This document shows, piece after piece, positions 37,801 to 48,454 of a stretch of DNA of 64,000 nt. The position numbers were made by a program, and so were the translations under genes. Source of the DNA: Paraconiothyrium sp. Pb-2020 (lineage: Eukaryota; Ascomycota; Dothideomycetes; Pleosporales; Didymosphaeriaceae); contig JAJUBI010000004.1 in NCBI GenBank assembly GCA_022419385.1, positions 4,569,286-4,633,285 on the forward strand. Reading direction: 5' to 3'. How positions within the stretch are numbered: the stretch's first letter is position 1; each line of letters starts with the position of its first letter. The notes under the pieces were generated by a model. That model was not told where the DNA came from. It worked only from the letters and a program-made list of their open reading frames with translations, and did not search any database.

Positions 37801-38373
37801 GGAATCCTGCTGCGCGCAGCTACTGACACTAAAAGTTTAGGTCGCTATCAGAGTACAGCTTTAATCATGGCATGCGCTGTAGGGCAACTGAGCTCAGTGC
37901 GCTATCTAGTCCGAAGTGGCGCCACTCTAGATGCTACCGGTATACTCGACGGCCGTTTCATAAACGCTGTGCAAGCATCATGCCCCAACCATCACGTTCT
38001 GGCATGGCTCCTTGTCGGCAGGTATGCTGGGCAAGCTCACATCACGAGCGTGGCTTCAGTATCGGATCTTTCGCAAGAGCCTCGTCCATGGTCGGGTATA
38101 AGGAAAATCGAGGTTCCACTGAAAGGACGATTTGCAAGGCGAAAAGGTTTATCCCTTCTCGATTTGGCAACATGGCATAGGATGAATTTGAAAGCAAAGA
38201 ACGCGGACTGGAGGATTTTGGTGCCATTGAACTGGGACCCACTTCCTTATATGGTCCCTTTACCCAGCGAGACCATGGCCACAGAATCAAAACGCCTGCA
38301 TGATCTCTATGGCGTATCGTATATGGCGAGTTCATGCTTCGGACTCATAGATCTTCCTGGACTGTTAGGCTGA
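31847..38373 (+). CDS. NACHT-ankyrin STAND receptor (fungal NLR-like)
   Basis: Large signal-transducing NTPase of the fungal NLR-like class, thought to sense non-self and trigger incompatibility or immunity-like responses. Exons are 31847..33159, 33218..36979 and 37035..38373, in phase, giving 2137 residues. The N-terminus MADPLSVAASIAGLASLSDL matches the fungal STAND N-terminal effector-type domain, with a helical region up to about 190. The NACHT domain has Walker A GIAGAGKTVLSG (about 236-247), FFYCDYKN, and Walker B IVVDGLDECGD (about 335-345). A winged-helix-type stretch follows (LPKTLHGSYERILLRL; RWIAYGPPQLRLEELIDVL). Ankyrin repeats are clearest at about 1415-1530 (GYTPLHLAAEVGQVDTVKWL) and 1727-1880 (GGTALHVAVKSGRLDSVKRL; GQTPLHLAA; GQSPLHMVAVKAN), with degenerate ones between. 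No frame break was found. Confidence 0.94.
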
Positions 38374-38652
38374 CCGGTTATAGTAGAGCGGGTCGGCCTT
38401 TTGAGGCAGAGCAACCTTAGCAGCCCCCATGGGTTGACGTACCAGTATTGCGTAATCCTTCTGATGTGCTCCAGACATATCACCGCCCTTCATCAAATAT
38501 TCGACGTAAACACATCACAAATTTCCTTTGCCATTTCATCTTTCACATGTACAGAGTCAAGGCACGATAAACTTCAACATGAGATAAAACGAGGCCGTCT
38601 ACAGCGCGAGCAGCACTCCAGCGACCGCACTCCGAAAAGTCCAAACCAGATC

Positions 38653-40872
38653 TTAGCCACTCCTCGCCACACCACCGGAAGACCTCTTCCCCACCGCCGT
38701 GCCCGCCCCGCCATCGCCCTTCGTCTCACTACCCTCACCACCCTTCGCAGCACCGTCCTCAAACTTCAACACCGGCAAATCCACCAAATGGACCTTCGCG
38801 CTCCCCAACGGTTCCAACCTCACATCCACCACATCCCCCGTACACTTTCTCTTCTCCCCCGTCGGCGGCGCATCCGGCACCCCCTTATACAATCCCCACT
38901 CAATCTCACACGCCTTCGCAGTCATCCAAATCGGCGGCGCACCCGGCGCGAAAAGCGGATTCGCGAGTCCACTCTCGTTGGAGCGGTGCACCGTGAGCGT
39001 GTCAGGATCGATGGCGCAGTTCCAAGCTGAGGCGTTGTGGTACGAGTAATCGAGGGCCTGGGGTGGTGCGTAGTCGTCTGGGAGCGGCTCGTTGGAGCCG
39101 TACTGCTTAGGGTGGGTGGAGGAGTTTGTCGATGGGACGGCGAGGGCGAAGACGAGGGCGCCGTAGTGGATTGCTACAGTGTCGTTTGCGCGTTGTTCTT
39201 GCACGATGGATGGTTCGCTCAGGGTGTATGTTACTTTTGTGGAGCCTGATGGGATGGAGATCTTGTGCAGGCCTGTCTGTGAGTCGGGCTGTGCGGTACT
39301 GGAGTCGGATCCTGCGGATATTGTGGTTTTGGAGGCGTCGGTCCATGAAGGGACACGCACTTGGAAGGCGAAGGCGGAGTTGGTGGTGATGGTGTATGTG
39401 AGCGTGTTGCTGAAGGGGTATTCCGTTTCGCAATCGATCTTCGTATCGCCGACCGTAGCGCTTCCAGGTCCAAGCAGTGCATGCGCGATACCACCGTCTC
39501 CAGCCTGAACGTACATCGCTGCTGCAAACTTAGGATAGCCTTGTGGATGGTTGACCGTGCAGCAAGGATAATCAACTTCAAGCCCGTACGATTGACCCCA
39601 TTGATTCACGTTCCAGAAAGGAGTCTCGTCCAAGTGTTGTGCGTAAGGCTGATTCGGTTGCGAAACGTACTGTCTTGCCCACCAGTCGGGCGTCAGTTGG
39701 ACAGGCAGCGCATTGAACGCCGTCTTCTCGCAGCGATCGGCGTACGACGCGTCGCCCAGTGCCTGGTACAAGTACGAAAGAGAGTACATTGTCTCGACTA
39801 GTGTGCATGTCTCCGACCCGTAGTACGGTGCCAGCCCCGCAAGCCTCTCGTCTGCAAGAATGGCCCCCGAGGCAGCGCCGTGGTATTGGAACGTCCAGTC
39901 CACGACATCTTTGCTTGTCTGTACTAGACTGTCGTTGTGCGTGACGCGGCGGAATACTGCGAGGGCTTTGAGACCTTGACCAACGTTGACACCATGTTCG
40001 TATGCAAAGAGAGGTTCCGTCTCAGATACCGGCAGTGTGTTGAGGTCTTCTTTGATGTAAATCTCAGGGTTGTACCAGTCAGCCCAATTCAGCGAGCCTT
40101 CTATAAGGAGCTGCATGTTTTCCATGACCTGTGATGCATTGCGGTCGGCAGAATGTTCTTCGTAGAGCCATTGAAGAGTAATGAGCATATCCTGGACTCG
40201 AACACGGCCCCTTCCATCAAGTTAGCACTTCCGCATCACCGTTTTACTCTGACAGGAGACATACCATTGTTCATCCCCCTGCCCCACCGCATCTCCTTCA
40301 TGATAGTGATACCCCGTAAAATTATCCCTCAACATCTCATTCGTCACCCCCATAAACTTCCAGAGCGAATCTATAATCCTCGACTCCCACTCCCCGCCTT
40401 TTTCCGCCTCAGCCAGCCCCTTCAATCCCAGCAAAAAAGGCATCCTTCCCCAGAAATTCCTTTCCGTCCCATTCTCAGGGCCGAGCCACCCATCATCCTG
40501 CTGATGGGACAGCACATAGTCCGCAGCGGAGTGCACTTGCCTCAAAAGACGCGAGTCATTGAGCGTATACGCGAGAGGAACCAGGCCGTTGAACCAGTAG
40601 GGAAAACCCTCGCGAAGCGAGGAGTATTCGGAGGTGCCGCCGAGCCAGGTCGAGTGCGCGACATAGTCGTAGAAGTCGTGTTGGTGGCCTGCGAGACCGT
40701 TGGCCGAGAGGGTGAGTTGGTCTTTTAGCCAGCCGTTTGGCTTGATGGAGCCGAGCGGAAAAGGTTTGAATATGAATGGGACTAAAGTCTCATTACTTTG
40801 CGCGATCACCGTACGTAGCTCGAAGGCTAGGGCGAGTAGTCCCCAGCTCTTGTAGCCTGTATGCCAGTGCAT
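38653..40872 (-). CDS. Secreted GH127 beta-L-arabinofuranosidase (DUF1680 family)
   Basis: Glycoside hydrolase family 127, which in characterised members releases beta-L-arabinofuranose from plant glycoproteins or pectin side chains. Exon 1 is 40265..40872 and exon 2 is 38653..40210; the 54-nt intron has a GTGCTAAC branch site. The product is 721 residues with a signal peptide ending near ALAFELRTVIAQ. Landmarks are PNGWLKDQLTLSANGLAG, EGFPYWFNGLVPLAY, QQDDGWLGP, WGRVRVQDMLITLQWLYEE across the splice, HGVNVGQGLKALAVF, the conserved ETCTLVETMYSL carrying the Glu, and YPCCTVNHPQGYPK. The vicinal Cys pair near 421 belongs to the Zn/Cys active site. A beta-sandwich region follows. The tail is Gly/Lys-rich and ends RSSGGVARSG. 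Several Asn-X-Ser/Thr sites fit secretion. Confidence 0.92.
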
Positions 40873-41783
40873 TATTGGTAATGGTGCCGAAATAGATGGT
40901 TACCATGGGACAGTAGGTCGAGGGTCAGGCAGTTTATAGGTTAGAAGCCCGTAGCGATCATCAATGCAACTTCGACCCCACGATCCTACATCCCCGAGTC
41001 ACCTCAAGCAAAAGGCCCCTCAGCTAAGCGGTTAAACGGTTTGCGATCGTTTGTATAGCCACGGGCCCCTCTCGAAACGTCGATCCACTAGGCCTTATGC
41101 AGCAGCTCACAAGCCGAATTGCTCTCCCTGCCAGTCGCTCATGCACCCCAGAAAATGCGTACATGGTACACACATGCTCACGCGCAGCGCAATGGATCGT
41201 ACGCAAAGTTTCTTCCACAATAGTCGCAGCCAGCATGAAAGGCGATAGAAAGATTTTCAAGTTCGTACTTTAAGGCCACCTCTAAAGGGTCAAATGACGT
41301 CCAAGTAAGCGGCTGTGGAGGCGGCTAGTTGGAAGCTTAGCCACCCCACAGCCTTTTAAAGTTGAGCGTGGCCGGTAGCGTCCCCCTCAAGCATCAACAG
41401 GATTGTCCCATCGCTATATTTGGCGACGTGGTAGCTCCCATTGCGGTAAGACACCCGCAACGCTGCTCGCTCCATTCCGCTTAGATGCCCGTGGGAACGA
41501 GATACGAGACAAAGTCACTTGTCGGTCTGCACAGCTCTCGTTGCTCGCTTTCGGATATTGTTCTGTGTACAAGTTCATTCCAGCCACAGCTCCAATCTTC
41601 ATCCTCAAAAGAATCAAAAGGTCCTAGACAGTCAACAGGAAACCAAGTCTATATATTGATGATGCCATGTGAATCGTTACGCATTGCTGCTCGTACTACA
41701 TGACTTACATGCACCTTCTTCTCTATTGACACGCTCTCGCGCCGTGACCACCGTCATACCTTTCCTTGACAAAAGCAACGTAT
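40873..41783. other. Intergenic region
   Basis: About 910 bp upstream of the GH127 gene and downstream of the glomulin-family gene, both on the minus strand. It holds the GH127 promoter. Short plus-strand frames (41051-41248, 41403-41703) lack support. Confidence 0.4.
40933..40938 (-). promoter_or_regulatory. TATA box of the GH127 gene
   Basis: On the minus strand this reads TATAAA, about 65 bp upstream of the GH127 start codon at 40872, a plausible core promoter position for a short leader. Confidence 0.5.
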
Positions 41784-43811
41784 CTAGGCCAATTCAGTCC
41801 CCGCTGCCTCAACCCTCCCAATAACGTGGCCTAGAAGCTCGACCTCACCTCTTGCCTGCCCAACCCACTCTTCACTCTCGTCGCCCATCAACTCTCCACC
41901 CTGAGCCAAGCCCCCCTTAAACCTCACTACAGCCTCCTTCAGCGGCGAAAGGTAGTGCTCCTCTAACCTACTTTCTTTGTGCAAAGTGCGAATGTCGAGC
42001 GTATCATGCAAGGGTTTCGCCGAGAGGAGAAGATAGTAGAAGTTCAACGTAGAGAGATAGAAGCCCAGCTCTTGTCGGAACTGCATAAAGGACTCGGAGA
42101 GGTCTGTGGTGGAGGTGTAAGTCGACGTCAGGTCCGGGAATAGGTATGGCGCAGTGGTGTGCAGTGCGACGGGTGTAGCGAATACAGACGCTTCCTCTGA
42201 GTCATTAGATTCTTCGTGCTCATGAATTTGTGAAGAAGAAGAGGTTGCGGGTATGTTGGGGTTCGCCTCAAGTGTCTCACCCTTCAGCCATGTCACGGCG
42301 CTGGCCTTGAGGTTCTCGTACGGACAATGCTCCAGCGTGTCCCGTATGAAAGTCAGCCTCACGATACTGGATGGGTGGGAGCGCAGGATGGTGGAGGTGA
42401 GGTAGTGCGCATGATACCTCAAACTCGGCGACGGCGTATTCGCTGAGATGAGGGATGTCGTTTGGAGGTATTTTGCGAATGCTTCATCGTCAGCAGGTTC
42501 GCCAACAGCGTTTTTCTCCACGGCTATCAGACCAAGAGCGAGGATGGCATCGAGAAGTGCTTCGGGCTCCATTCCGACCGTCTGCTGGCCAATGATGCCA
42601 ACGTAATTTTGTAGGATGGCGGCATGGTCTGGGAAAATGTGAATGAAGGGCGCATCGTAGCTGCTGACGTTGCTATACAACTCTTGCTTCACAGTTCTTG
42701 CGGTATATAGCAGCAAGGCACCGGTCTTCGACAATGGAATGTCCTCGGCGGAATTCGGTGGCTCGTCTTCTTCGCCGGGTATGCCTTGCTTCTCGGTCTC
42801 TGGGTCCATTATGGTCGTGACTAGATCTTGTGTTTTGAGACCTAGATCTTGCGCCAGAGCAACGAGCTGCCCTACTATGGCGGAGCGTGACTTCAGGGCG
42901 TCTTCGCTAGCAAAACGATCGGCGTACTTGGGTTTGTCAGGCCTTACTCGGCTGGGTTCGTACTTCTCCATGAGCCTACTAGCCCAAGCGAAGCCCGGTA
43001 CGTCGTCTTCCGAGGTAAGTGTCAGGATATAGTCTTCCATTACATGCGTGAGGAACGATTGGAGTAGGCGATTGGTAAGCGTGTTTTCATCTGCCGTCGG
43101 CGACTCGCTTTGCGCTTCAGGATCAGGTTCCGATCGATGTAAGACAGTCCTAAGCAAGTTGCCACTGGGTGTCCGTGGAGGTAGGTGTGGTCTCTTCGTC
43201 CCTGATAGCGTCTTGACAAGCTTAATGGCAGCCAACGTGAGCTCGTCTCGGTGTGATGTCGCGCGATTGTAAGCTGTTAGTACTGCTTGCAAGCTAGTTG
43301 CTAGGAACCGGCTAGGATATTTTGCCTTGACGCGACCGTGCAATGTGGCCAAAAGATCGAGCAAAACTTCAAATTTCAGGACGGGTAGTGGTGGAAGTAC
43401 GGTGTCCGGGAGCGCAGGCGACATGCTCGACTCTCCAACTGCAATCGCTCTTGCTTTGGTCGAAGATCCCCCTGTTGGCTTCTCATACTCTTCATCATCA
43501 GAGTCGCGTTCTCTATCCTCGAATTCTAGCAATCTCAAAGCTTCCGTGACCTTCAAGATGACCTCCCTCGGATTGCCCTTCGCAGCAACATCCTGCAGGC
43601 ATTCTTCCGAAGACGGAAGCAGTGGAAGCAGTATATGAACCAAATCCCACCCAATATTGACTGTGAGTTCTTTATCTTGTAGTACCTGGTGTAAAGTAGG
43701 CAAGTTGTCCTCAGTAAGGACCTGCTCAACGAGAGTGAGATAGGTGAGGAAGTCAGTTGCCGGCGGAAGAGCTTCCACCAGCGGATTGCCTTGCTTTGTT
43801 TCGGCAGCCAT
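41784..43811 (-). CDS. YAP-binding/Alf4/glomulin family protein
   Basis: Single-exon gene of 675 residues starting MAAETKQGNPLVEALPPATD. It resembles the YAP-binding/Alf4/glomulin family (DUF1760), which includes yeast Ybp1/Ybp2 (oxidative-stress partner of Yap1, kinetochore link) and plant/animal glomulin-type proteins. The protein is almost entirely alpha-helical repeats: LTYLTLVEQVLTEDNLPTLH, NIGWDLVHILLPLLPSSEEC, FEVLLDLLATLHGRVKAKYP, LRYHAHYLTSTILRSHPSS and FIRDTLEHCPYENLKASAVT. Acidic low-complexity linkers lie near residues 100-125 and around NDSEEASVFATPV. No signal peptide or membrane segment. It shares a 274-bp divergent promoter region with lsm3. Family-level assignment is good; a specific role is not predictable. 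Confidence 0.82.
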   Translation of the reverse strand: MAAETKQGNPLVEALPPATDFLTYLTLVEQVLTEDNLPTLHQVLQDKELTVNIGWDLVHILLPLLPSSEECLQDVAAKGNPREVILKVTEALRLLEFEDRERDSDDEEYEKPTGGSSTKARAIAVGESSMSPALPDTVLPPLPVLKFEVLLDLLATLHGRVKAKYPSRFLATSLQAVLTAYNRATSHRDELTLAAIKLVKTLSGTKRPHLPPRTPSGNLLRTVLHRSEPDPEAQSESPTADENTLTNRLLQSFLTHVMEDYILTLTSEDDVPGFAWASRLMEKYEPSRVRPDKPKYADRFASEDALKSRSAIVGQLVALAQDLGLKTQDLVTTIMDPETEKQGIPGEEDEPPNSAEDIPLSKTGALLLYTARTVKQELYSNVSSYDAPFIHIFPDHAAILQNYVGIIGQQTVGMEPEALLDAILALGLIAVEKNAVGEPADDEAFAKYLQTTSLISANTPSPSLRYHAHYLTSTILRSHPSSIVRLTFIRDTLEHCPYENLKASAVTWLKGETLEANPNIPATSSSSQIHEHEESNDSEEASVFATPVALHTTAPYLFPDLTSTYTSTTDLSESFMQFRQELGFYLSTLNFYYLLLSAKPLHDTLDIRTLHKESRLEEHYLSPLKEAVVRFKGGLAQGGELMGDESEEWVGQARGEVELLGHVIGRVEAAGTELA

Positions 43812-44085
43812 GGTTGCGACTGTTCTGACTCGTGGGAATGGTGGATTTCCGAGGAGACGTTTCAGGAGAGCTCAGGGTACACCAGTCGGACTTGTTTTGG
43901 TCGTTGGTAACGTGAAGATCTGGGCAATGACGTACCACTAGAGACCCGCTAGTGACTAACGCAGCTTAGCCGCCGTCCCGCATTGCCAAGCCGCCAGGCG
44001 ATCAACTGCGAGCTCGACCTTCAGTGCGAAGCGGGACAACATTTGGTTCTACGAGTCTGTCGCCAATTGCCCACACACGCGCATC
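43812..44085. promoter_or_regulatory. Bidirectional promoter region between glomulin-family gene and lsm3
   Basis: Only 274 bp separate the two divergent start codons, so both promoters must lie here or overlap the leaders. No TATA box is obvious, consistent with housekeeping genes. Confidence 0.5.
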
Positions 44086-44524
44086 ATGGACGAAAGAGAA
44101 GAGGCTAGCAACGAGCCGCTCGACCTCGTACGCCTCTGCATCGACGAAATAGTTGTCGTTAAACTGCGCGGCGACCGCGAATTGAAGGGCCGCCTACACG
44201 TACGTCGAAGCTTGCGATATTGCGAAGTAGCTGTCTGACTAGGAACAGGCATACGATAGCCATTGCAATCTTGTTCTTGGAGACGTCGAAGAGACGATAT
44301 ATGTGGCCGAGGAGGAGGAAGAAGATCAGCCGCCGAGAGTGAGGGTTAGTGCAGTGGCACCTGGATTTGACGGGAGCTAACAGCCGGCAGACGGTGAAGA
44401 AGCAGTCGGAAATGTTATTCGTGCGAGGTTTGTGGTGGGCAGGACTGTTTAGTAGGCGCATACTAACGAGTGTACAGGCGACTCGGTAGTGTTGATTGCG
44501 CCGCAAGAGGGAGTCACGCAGTGA
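44086..44524 (+). CDS. lsm3: U6 snRNA-associated Sm-like protein Lsm3
   Basis: Subunit of the Lsm1-7 (cytoplasmic mRNA decay) and Lsm2-8 (nuclear U6 snRNP) rings. Four exons: 44086..44199, 44249..44338, 44391..44427 and 44478..44524, giving 95 residues, the usual size. Sm motif 1 is [20 protein letters not shown] then [20 protein letters not shown]. An acidic stretch [12 protein letters not shown] takes the loop position. Sm motif 2 is [16 protein letters not shown], split by the last intron at RG|D. The third acceptor is the second of two close AGs (after CCGGCAG at 44390); using the upstream one breaks the Sm2 frame. The last intron has a perfect TACTAAC branch site. No exon exceeds 114 nt, so simple open-frame scans miss it. 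Confidence 0.96.
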
Positions 44525-45022
44525 GCTCACTTCACCCTTCAGCGGGAGCACAGTTCTCATATCTTTGATCGAGACGATGAAGAATGGAGACGTCAGCAGA
44601 CCGCCATGAGATACCCGGGCATAGCCAGATGTGACGGAACAATTGGAGGGCAAGGGACAGACGTAGCGCGGAGGATGGAAACCACAAAACGGCCTACTGC
44701 AGGCTGGGCGCATATACCATATTTAAGGCACCGCCAAAACGTCTTCCAAAGGATCAAAATCGAGAAAGAACGGCATGAATGCATAAGGAACGATATTAAG
44801 ATCATCCATTTACTGACAACGATCTGTGATAGCTACGAAGATCAGTGTACTCTGATTAAGACTCATGCGTAGTTTTGCAATGCCGAATTATATCGTTGCC
44901 CACGCCCAAATGAGACGTTAAGATATCTACGCGTGATCTAATTCACAAGTCGTAGCCCGATGATCCAGGATCTAGGAAGCCCGCCAACGCCGTCCAATGC
45001 AGTTTTTTTTTTATTTTGTCGT
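44525..45022. other. Convergent intergenic region
   Basis: About 500 bp between the 3' ends of lsm3 and the Hsp40 gene, AT-rich, with a T-run at 45003-45012 just beyond the Hsp40 3' end. No gene seen. Confidence 0.4.
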
Positions 45023-46545
45023 CTACTGTGTCGCGCACTGCGGGCCACCTTCTTCCTCCTCATCGTCTTCCCATTCGCCACCAGCGCGTGGATCGCCGCT
45101 GCCCGCACCGAACTCTTCCGCATCCGCATCCCACTCAAACTCCACCTCATCAATATCTTCCGGCTTCTCTTCGTCCGCCTGCCGCTTGGGCAGCACGTCG
45201 CGGACTTTCTGGATGGCAGCGTCGTCCTTGAGCCAGCCGTCTTCAGGGAATTCGATTTCAACCACGAGGTACAGGTCGCCCTTGGCATCGCTGCGCTTCA
45301 TCGGCATACCCTCACCGGGGACCTTGAGGATCTGGCCTGGTCGGAGGACCTTTCCTTCCGGCTGCTTGACGTTCAATTGGATACCGCGACCATCCAAGTG
45401 TGTCAGAACAACGCGATTGAAACCGGTTAGGGCTTCCGCGAGAGAAATCTCCAGATCCGCTTTCAGGTCTGCGCCTGCGCGCTCGAAAACATCGTGGGGC
45501 GTCTCTTCGATCACAAAAACGACGTCTCCTGGCTCTTGATCGGGCTTCTGGTCTGCTTCGTTCGCGATCACTATCCGGTCACCTTGCCGCGCGCCACGAG
45601 GGATGTATAGTTCGACCACGTTCTTGCCGTCCACGACCTTCTTCCCCTTACACTTCTTGCAACGGTTCTTTTCGGGTATGATTTCTCCGTTACCAGAGCA
45701 GGTACCACAGGGAACCGTTTCTTGTGTTACAAGGCCGGGGCCAACTTGTCGGAGAACCGCCTTCTGACCTGCGAATTGTAAGCAAGCATAAGATTGCAGA
45801 CCACGGTGATTGCAAACCTCTCCCATTACACTGGCTGCACTGATGCGCCTTTGCGCCTTCCTTGCCACCGCTTCCTTTGCACTTTTCGCACAACACCTGC
45901 TTAGTGTTGGTGAACCTAGTGGTCTTGCCCTTGTACAACTCCTCCAGCGAGACCTCGTACTCGCGCTCTACATTTGCGCCTTTTCGTGGCTGTCTCCGAC
46001 CGCCTGGCATGCCGCCCATGCCGCCCATACCGGGCATACCTCCCATGCCTGGCATTCCACCTTCGAAACCCATGCCGCCGAACATTTGCGCAAAGATATC
46101 GTTGATGTCGGGCCCTTCACCCATGCCACCGCCTCGCGAAGGGTCGAACGCAGCCATGCCGTGCGTATCGTAGAGGTGTCGCTTATCGTCATCGTAGAGG
46201 ATCTCGTAGGCTTGGCTGGCTGCTTTGAAGCGGACTTCAGCTTCTTCGCGTTCATGTTCTGCAACTTTGTCTGGGTGGTGGGATAGCGCGGCCTGGGCAA
46301 AGACTTAGTATAAATGTTTCGCAGGCGTGAATACAAGAGAGGTGTGGGCAAAAGTATGTACGAACCTTATGGTAGGCCTTCTTGATCTCTGCCTTGGTTG
46401 CGCCTTTCGATATTGAGAGCACCTCTACTATTTTCAGATATGTTTAATACTCTTGCCGTTTATCTTACCGTATAGATCGATTTCTTCCATGTCGGCCACT
46501 GCGAGAAAGTTAGCGAGGCTTCCGACTGCCTAAGAAGATCTTACT
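45023..46545 (-). CDS. Type I Hsp40/DnaJ co-chaperone, Ydj1-like, with CaaX farnesylation motif
   Basis: Cytosolic J-protein that stimulates Hsp70. Coding pieces in order: 46545 (the A of the start codon), 46469..46498, 46366..46424, 45818..46292 and 45023..45768, giving 436 residues. The J domain (about 7-75) reads IDLYEVLSISKGATKAEIKK then AYHKAALSHHPDKVAEHERE, with the HPD triad. A Gly/Met/Pro-rich region follows (GGMPGMGGMPGMGG). The zinc region has four CxxCxGxG-type repeats: CEKCKGSG, CSQCNGRG, CGTCSGNG and CKKCKGKK. The substrate-binding C-terminal domain has LYIPRGARQGDRI and VPGEGMPMKRSDAKGDLYL. The protein ends CATQ, a CaaX box equivalent to CASQ of yeast Ydj1. The start ATG is created by splicing (intron 46499..46544); an in-frame ATG three codons later is a fallback. 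Confidence 0.93.
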
Positions 46546-46783
46546 GTTGACAGTGTCTGATGGCGGGGTGGTATCTGTGACGCGGCGGAAAAGTTGTCGG
46601 TAGACACGAGAGAATATCTACAAGGAAAAAAAGGGTATCTAAAGGCGCTCCCAAACGACAAACGCAAATTTCGGAGACACAGTACGAGGCAACTATGCGC
46701 CTCGAAGCTGCAACTTTCTCGAAACTGACGTCGGCCCAACAGTTTCTCCGCAGGCGGTGAGTGAGTTCTGCCATGGATTTCCG
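46546..46783. promoter_or_regulatory. Bidirectional promoter region between the Hsp40 and mitochondrial GluRS genes
   Basis: About 240 bp between divergent genes. It must contain the 5' leader exon of the Hsp40 gene and both promoters. No clear TATA box. Confidence 0.45.
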
Positions 46784-48454
46784 ATGCAACGCGCCATTGG
46801 AGCTCGCCTCATTCGTCCGCACATCATGTCGTTTCCTCTGCTTTTCAGACCGCAATTGCCATCGTATACCTGTACATCATGCTTGGCTCGTCTTTCGCGA
46901 ACTGCAACGCGAGCTGCAACGCGAGCAAAATCCACCACAGCCGGCGTGAAAGCTAAGCCGTTCGCACTTCCCTCCTCGCCGGCACGCACGCGATTCGCTC
47001 CTTCTCCGACTGGCTACCTCCACTTGGGCTCTCTTCGAACAGCACTCTTCAACTATCTCCTAGCAAAGGCAACAGGCGGTCAATTCCTTCTTCGCATAGA
47101 AGACACAGATCAAAAGCGCACGGTAGCAGACGCCGAATCGCGCCTCTACCGGGACCTAAGATGGGCAGGCCTACAGTGGGATGAAGGGCCAGAAGTTGGC
47201 GGTCCGTACGGGCCATACAGACAATCAGAGCGTAGCGAACTGTATCAAAAGCATGCGCACAAACTGTTAGAGAACGGGCATGCATACCGCTGCTTCTGCT
47301 CGGCGGAGCGACTGAACGCACTCGCGGAGCAGCGGCACAAGATGGGCATGGCGACAGACTACGACCGCACCTGTGCCGACATACCAAAGGAGGAATCAGA
47401 GGACCGTGCAGCCAAGGGCGAATCGCACGTCATACGACTCCGCGTCCCGGATCAATACCCCACCTACACCGACCTCGTTTATGGCAAATTCAAGACCCTC
47501 AAGCGCCGCGGTCATGTCGTCGAGACCGCATACGAAGACCCAATTTTACTCAAGTCAGACGGACTTCCGACCTACCATCTGGCCAATGTCGTAGATGATC
47601 ACCACATGAAGATCACGCACGTAATTCGAGGGGCCGAATGGATGCCATCGACGCCCAAGCATGTCGCCATGTACAATGCCTTCGGCTGGACGCCCCCAGA
47701 ATTTGCACATGTCGGTCTACTTGTTGATGAGCATGGCAACAAGCTCAGTAAAAGAAATTTCGATACAGACATTACCGCTTTCCAGGAGATGGAAATCTTC
47801 CCGGAAACGCTGTCGAATTTTGCTGCATTGCTCGGCTGGTCGCATCAGGAGAGATCCGATGTGATGGATCTGAAGGATCTCGTCCAGAACTTCTCACTTA
47901 AATTCACAAAGGGCAATACCACGGTTACTATGGGCAAGCTGCATTTCTTGCAGCGCAAACACGCTGCATTGCGAGCCAAGGCCGGAGGCGAAGGCCTTGA
48001 CGAGATGGTCCAGACTGTAGTCGGACTCCTCAACATGCCCGACTCGACATACAAACACGAAGATCTCCACAAGCTCAAGGGCAAATCTTTCCTTCCGGAT
48101 GACTATGTCAAGCGCGTAATCCAAGCCGACTCGGAGAATTACACAAATGCAAACGAATTCGTCTATCGCAACTCTTTCATGTTTCAACTTTTGCGACATC
48201 CCAAATCCGTCACTTCAGCAGAAGGTATCCCGCAGGATGCCAAGGCATTAAAGGACGTCGAAGTCTGGGACAGAGATCACCTAAATGCCAAGGTCAAGGA
48301 GATCATCGATGCCCGGCCTGAGGGTAGGGCTGGCTCGAAAGAAGTGTATCATTACCTGAGAAAAGCGCTTACGGGCAAGGAGGATGGCATGCGTCTATAC
48401 GACATCATGGACATCCTGGGCCGAGAAGAGAGCTTGGCTCGGCTGGGAGTGTAA
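46784..48454 (+). CDS. mse1: Mitochondrial glutamyl-tRNA synthetase
   Basis: Class I aminoacyl-tRNA synthetase charging mitochondrial tRNA(Glu) (Mse1 in yeast). Intronless, 556 residues from the ATG at 46784; an in-frame ATG at 46826 (MSFPLLFRPQLPS) is an alternative start. Either gives an Arg/Ser/Thr-rich, acid-free N-terminus (LSRTATRAATRAKS) typical of a mitochondrial presequence. The Rossmann fold begins TRFAPSPTGYLHLGSLRTAL, the HIGH-type motif, followed by FLLRIEDTDQKR, YGPYRQSERSELY and YRCFCSAERLNAL. GLPTYHLANVVDDHHMKIT and HVIRGAEWMPSTPKH precede the KMSKS-type motif HGNKLSKRNFDTDI. A C-terminal helical anticodon-binding region follows. It resembles bacterial-type GltX rather than the cytosolic Glu/Gln enzyme, fitting an organellar origin. 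Confidence 0.95.
   Translation: MQRAIGARLIRPHIMSFPLLFRPQLPSYTCTSCLARLSRTATRAATRAKSTTAGVKAKPFALPSSPARTRFAPSPTGYLHLGSLRTALFNYLLAKATGGQFLLRIEDTDQKRTVADAESRLYRDLRWAGLQWDEGPEVGGPYGPYRQSERSELYQKHAHKLLENGHAYRCFCSAERLNALAEQRHKMGMATDYDRTCADIPKEESEDRAAKGESHVIRLRVPDQYPTYTDLVYGKFKTLKRRGHVVETAYEDPILLKSDGLPTYHLANVVDDHHMKITHVIRGAEWMPSTPKHVAMYNAFGWTPPEFAHVGLLVDEHGNKLSKRNFDTDITAFQEMEIFPETLSNFAALLGWSHQERSDVMDLKDLVQNFSLKFTKGNTTVTMGKLHFLQRKHAALRAKAGGEGLDEMVQTVVGLLNMPDSTYKHEDLHKLKGKSFLPDDYVKRVIQADSENYTNANEFVYRNSFMFQLLRHPKSVTSAEGIPQDAKALKDVEVWDRDHLNAKVKEIIDARPEGRAGSKEVYHYLRKALTGKEDGMRLYDIMDILGREESLARLGV

Noticed and set aside
38401..39030. 209-codon plus-strand frame
   Set aside because: It is antisense to the GH127 gene, has Arg/His/Pro-rich shadow composition and no domain.
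44159..44713. 184-codon minus-strand frame
   Set aside because: It overlaps the four exons and introns of lsm3 on the other strand. lsm3 has family motifs and splice signals; this frame has none.
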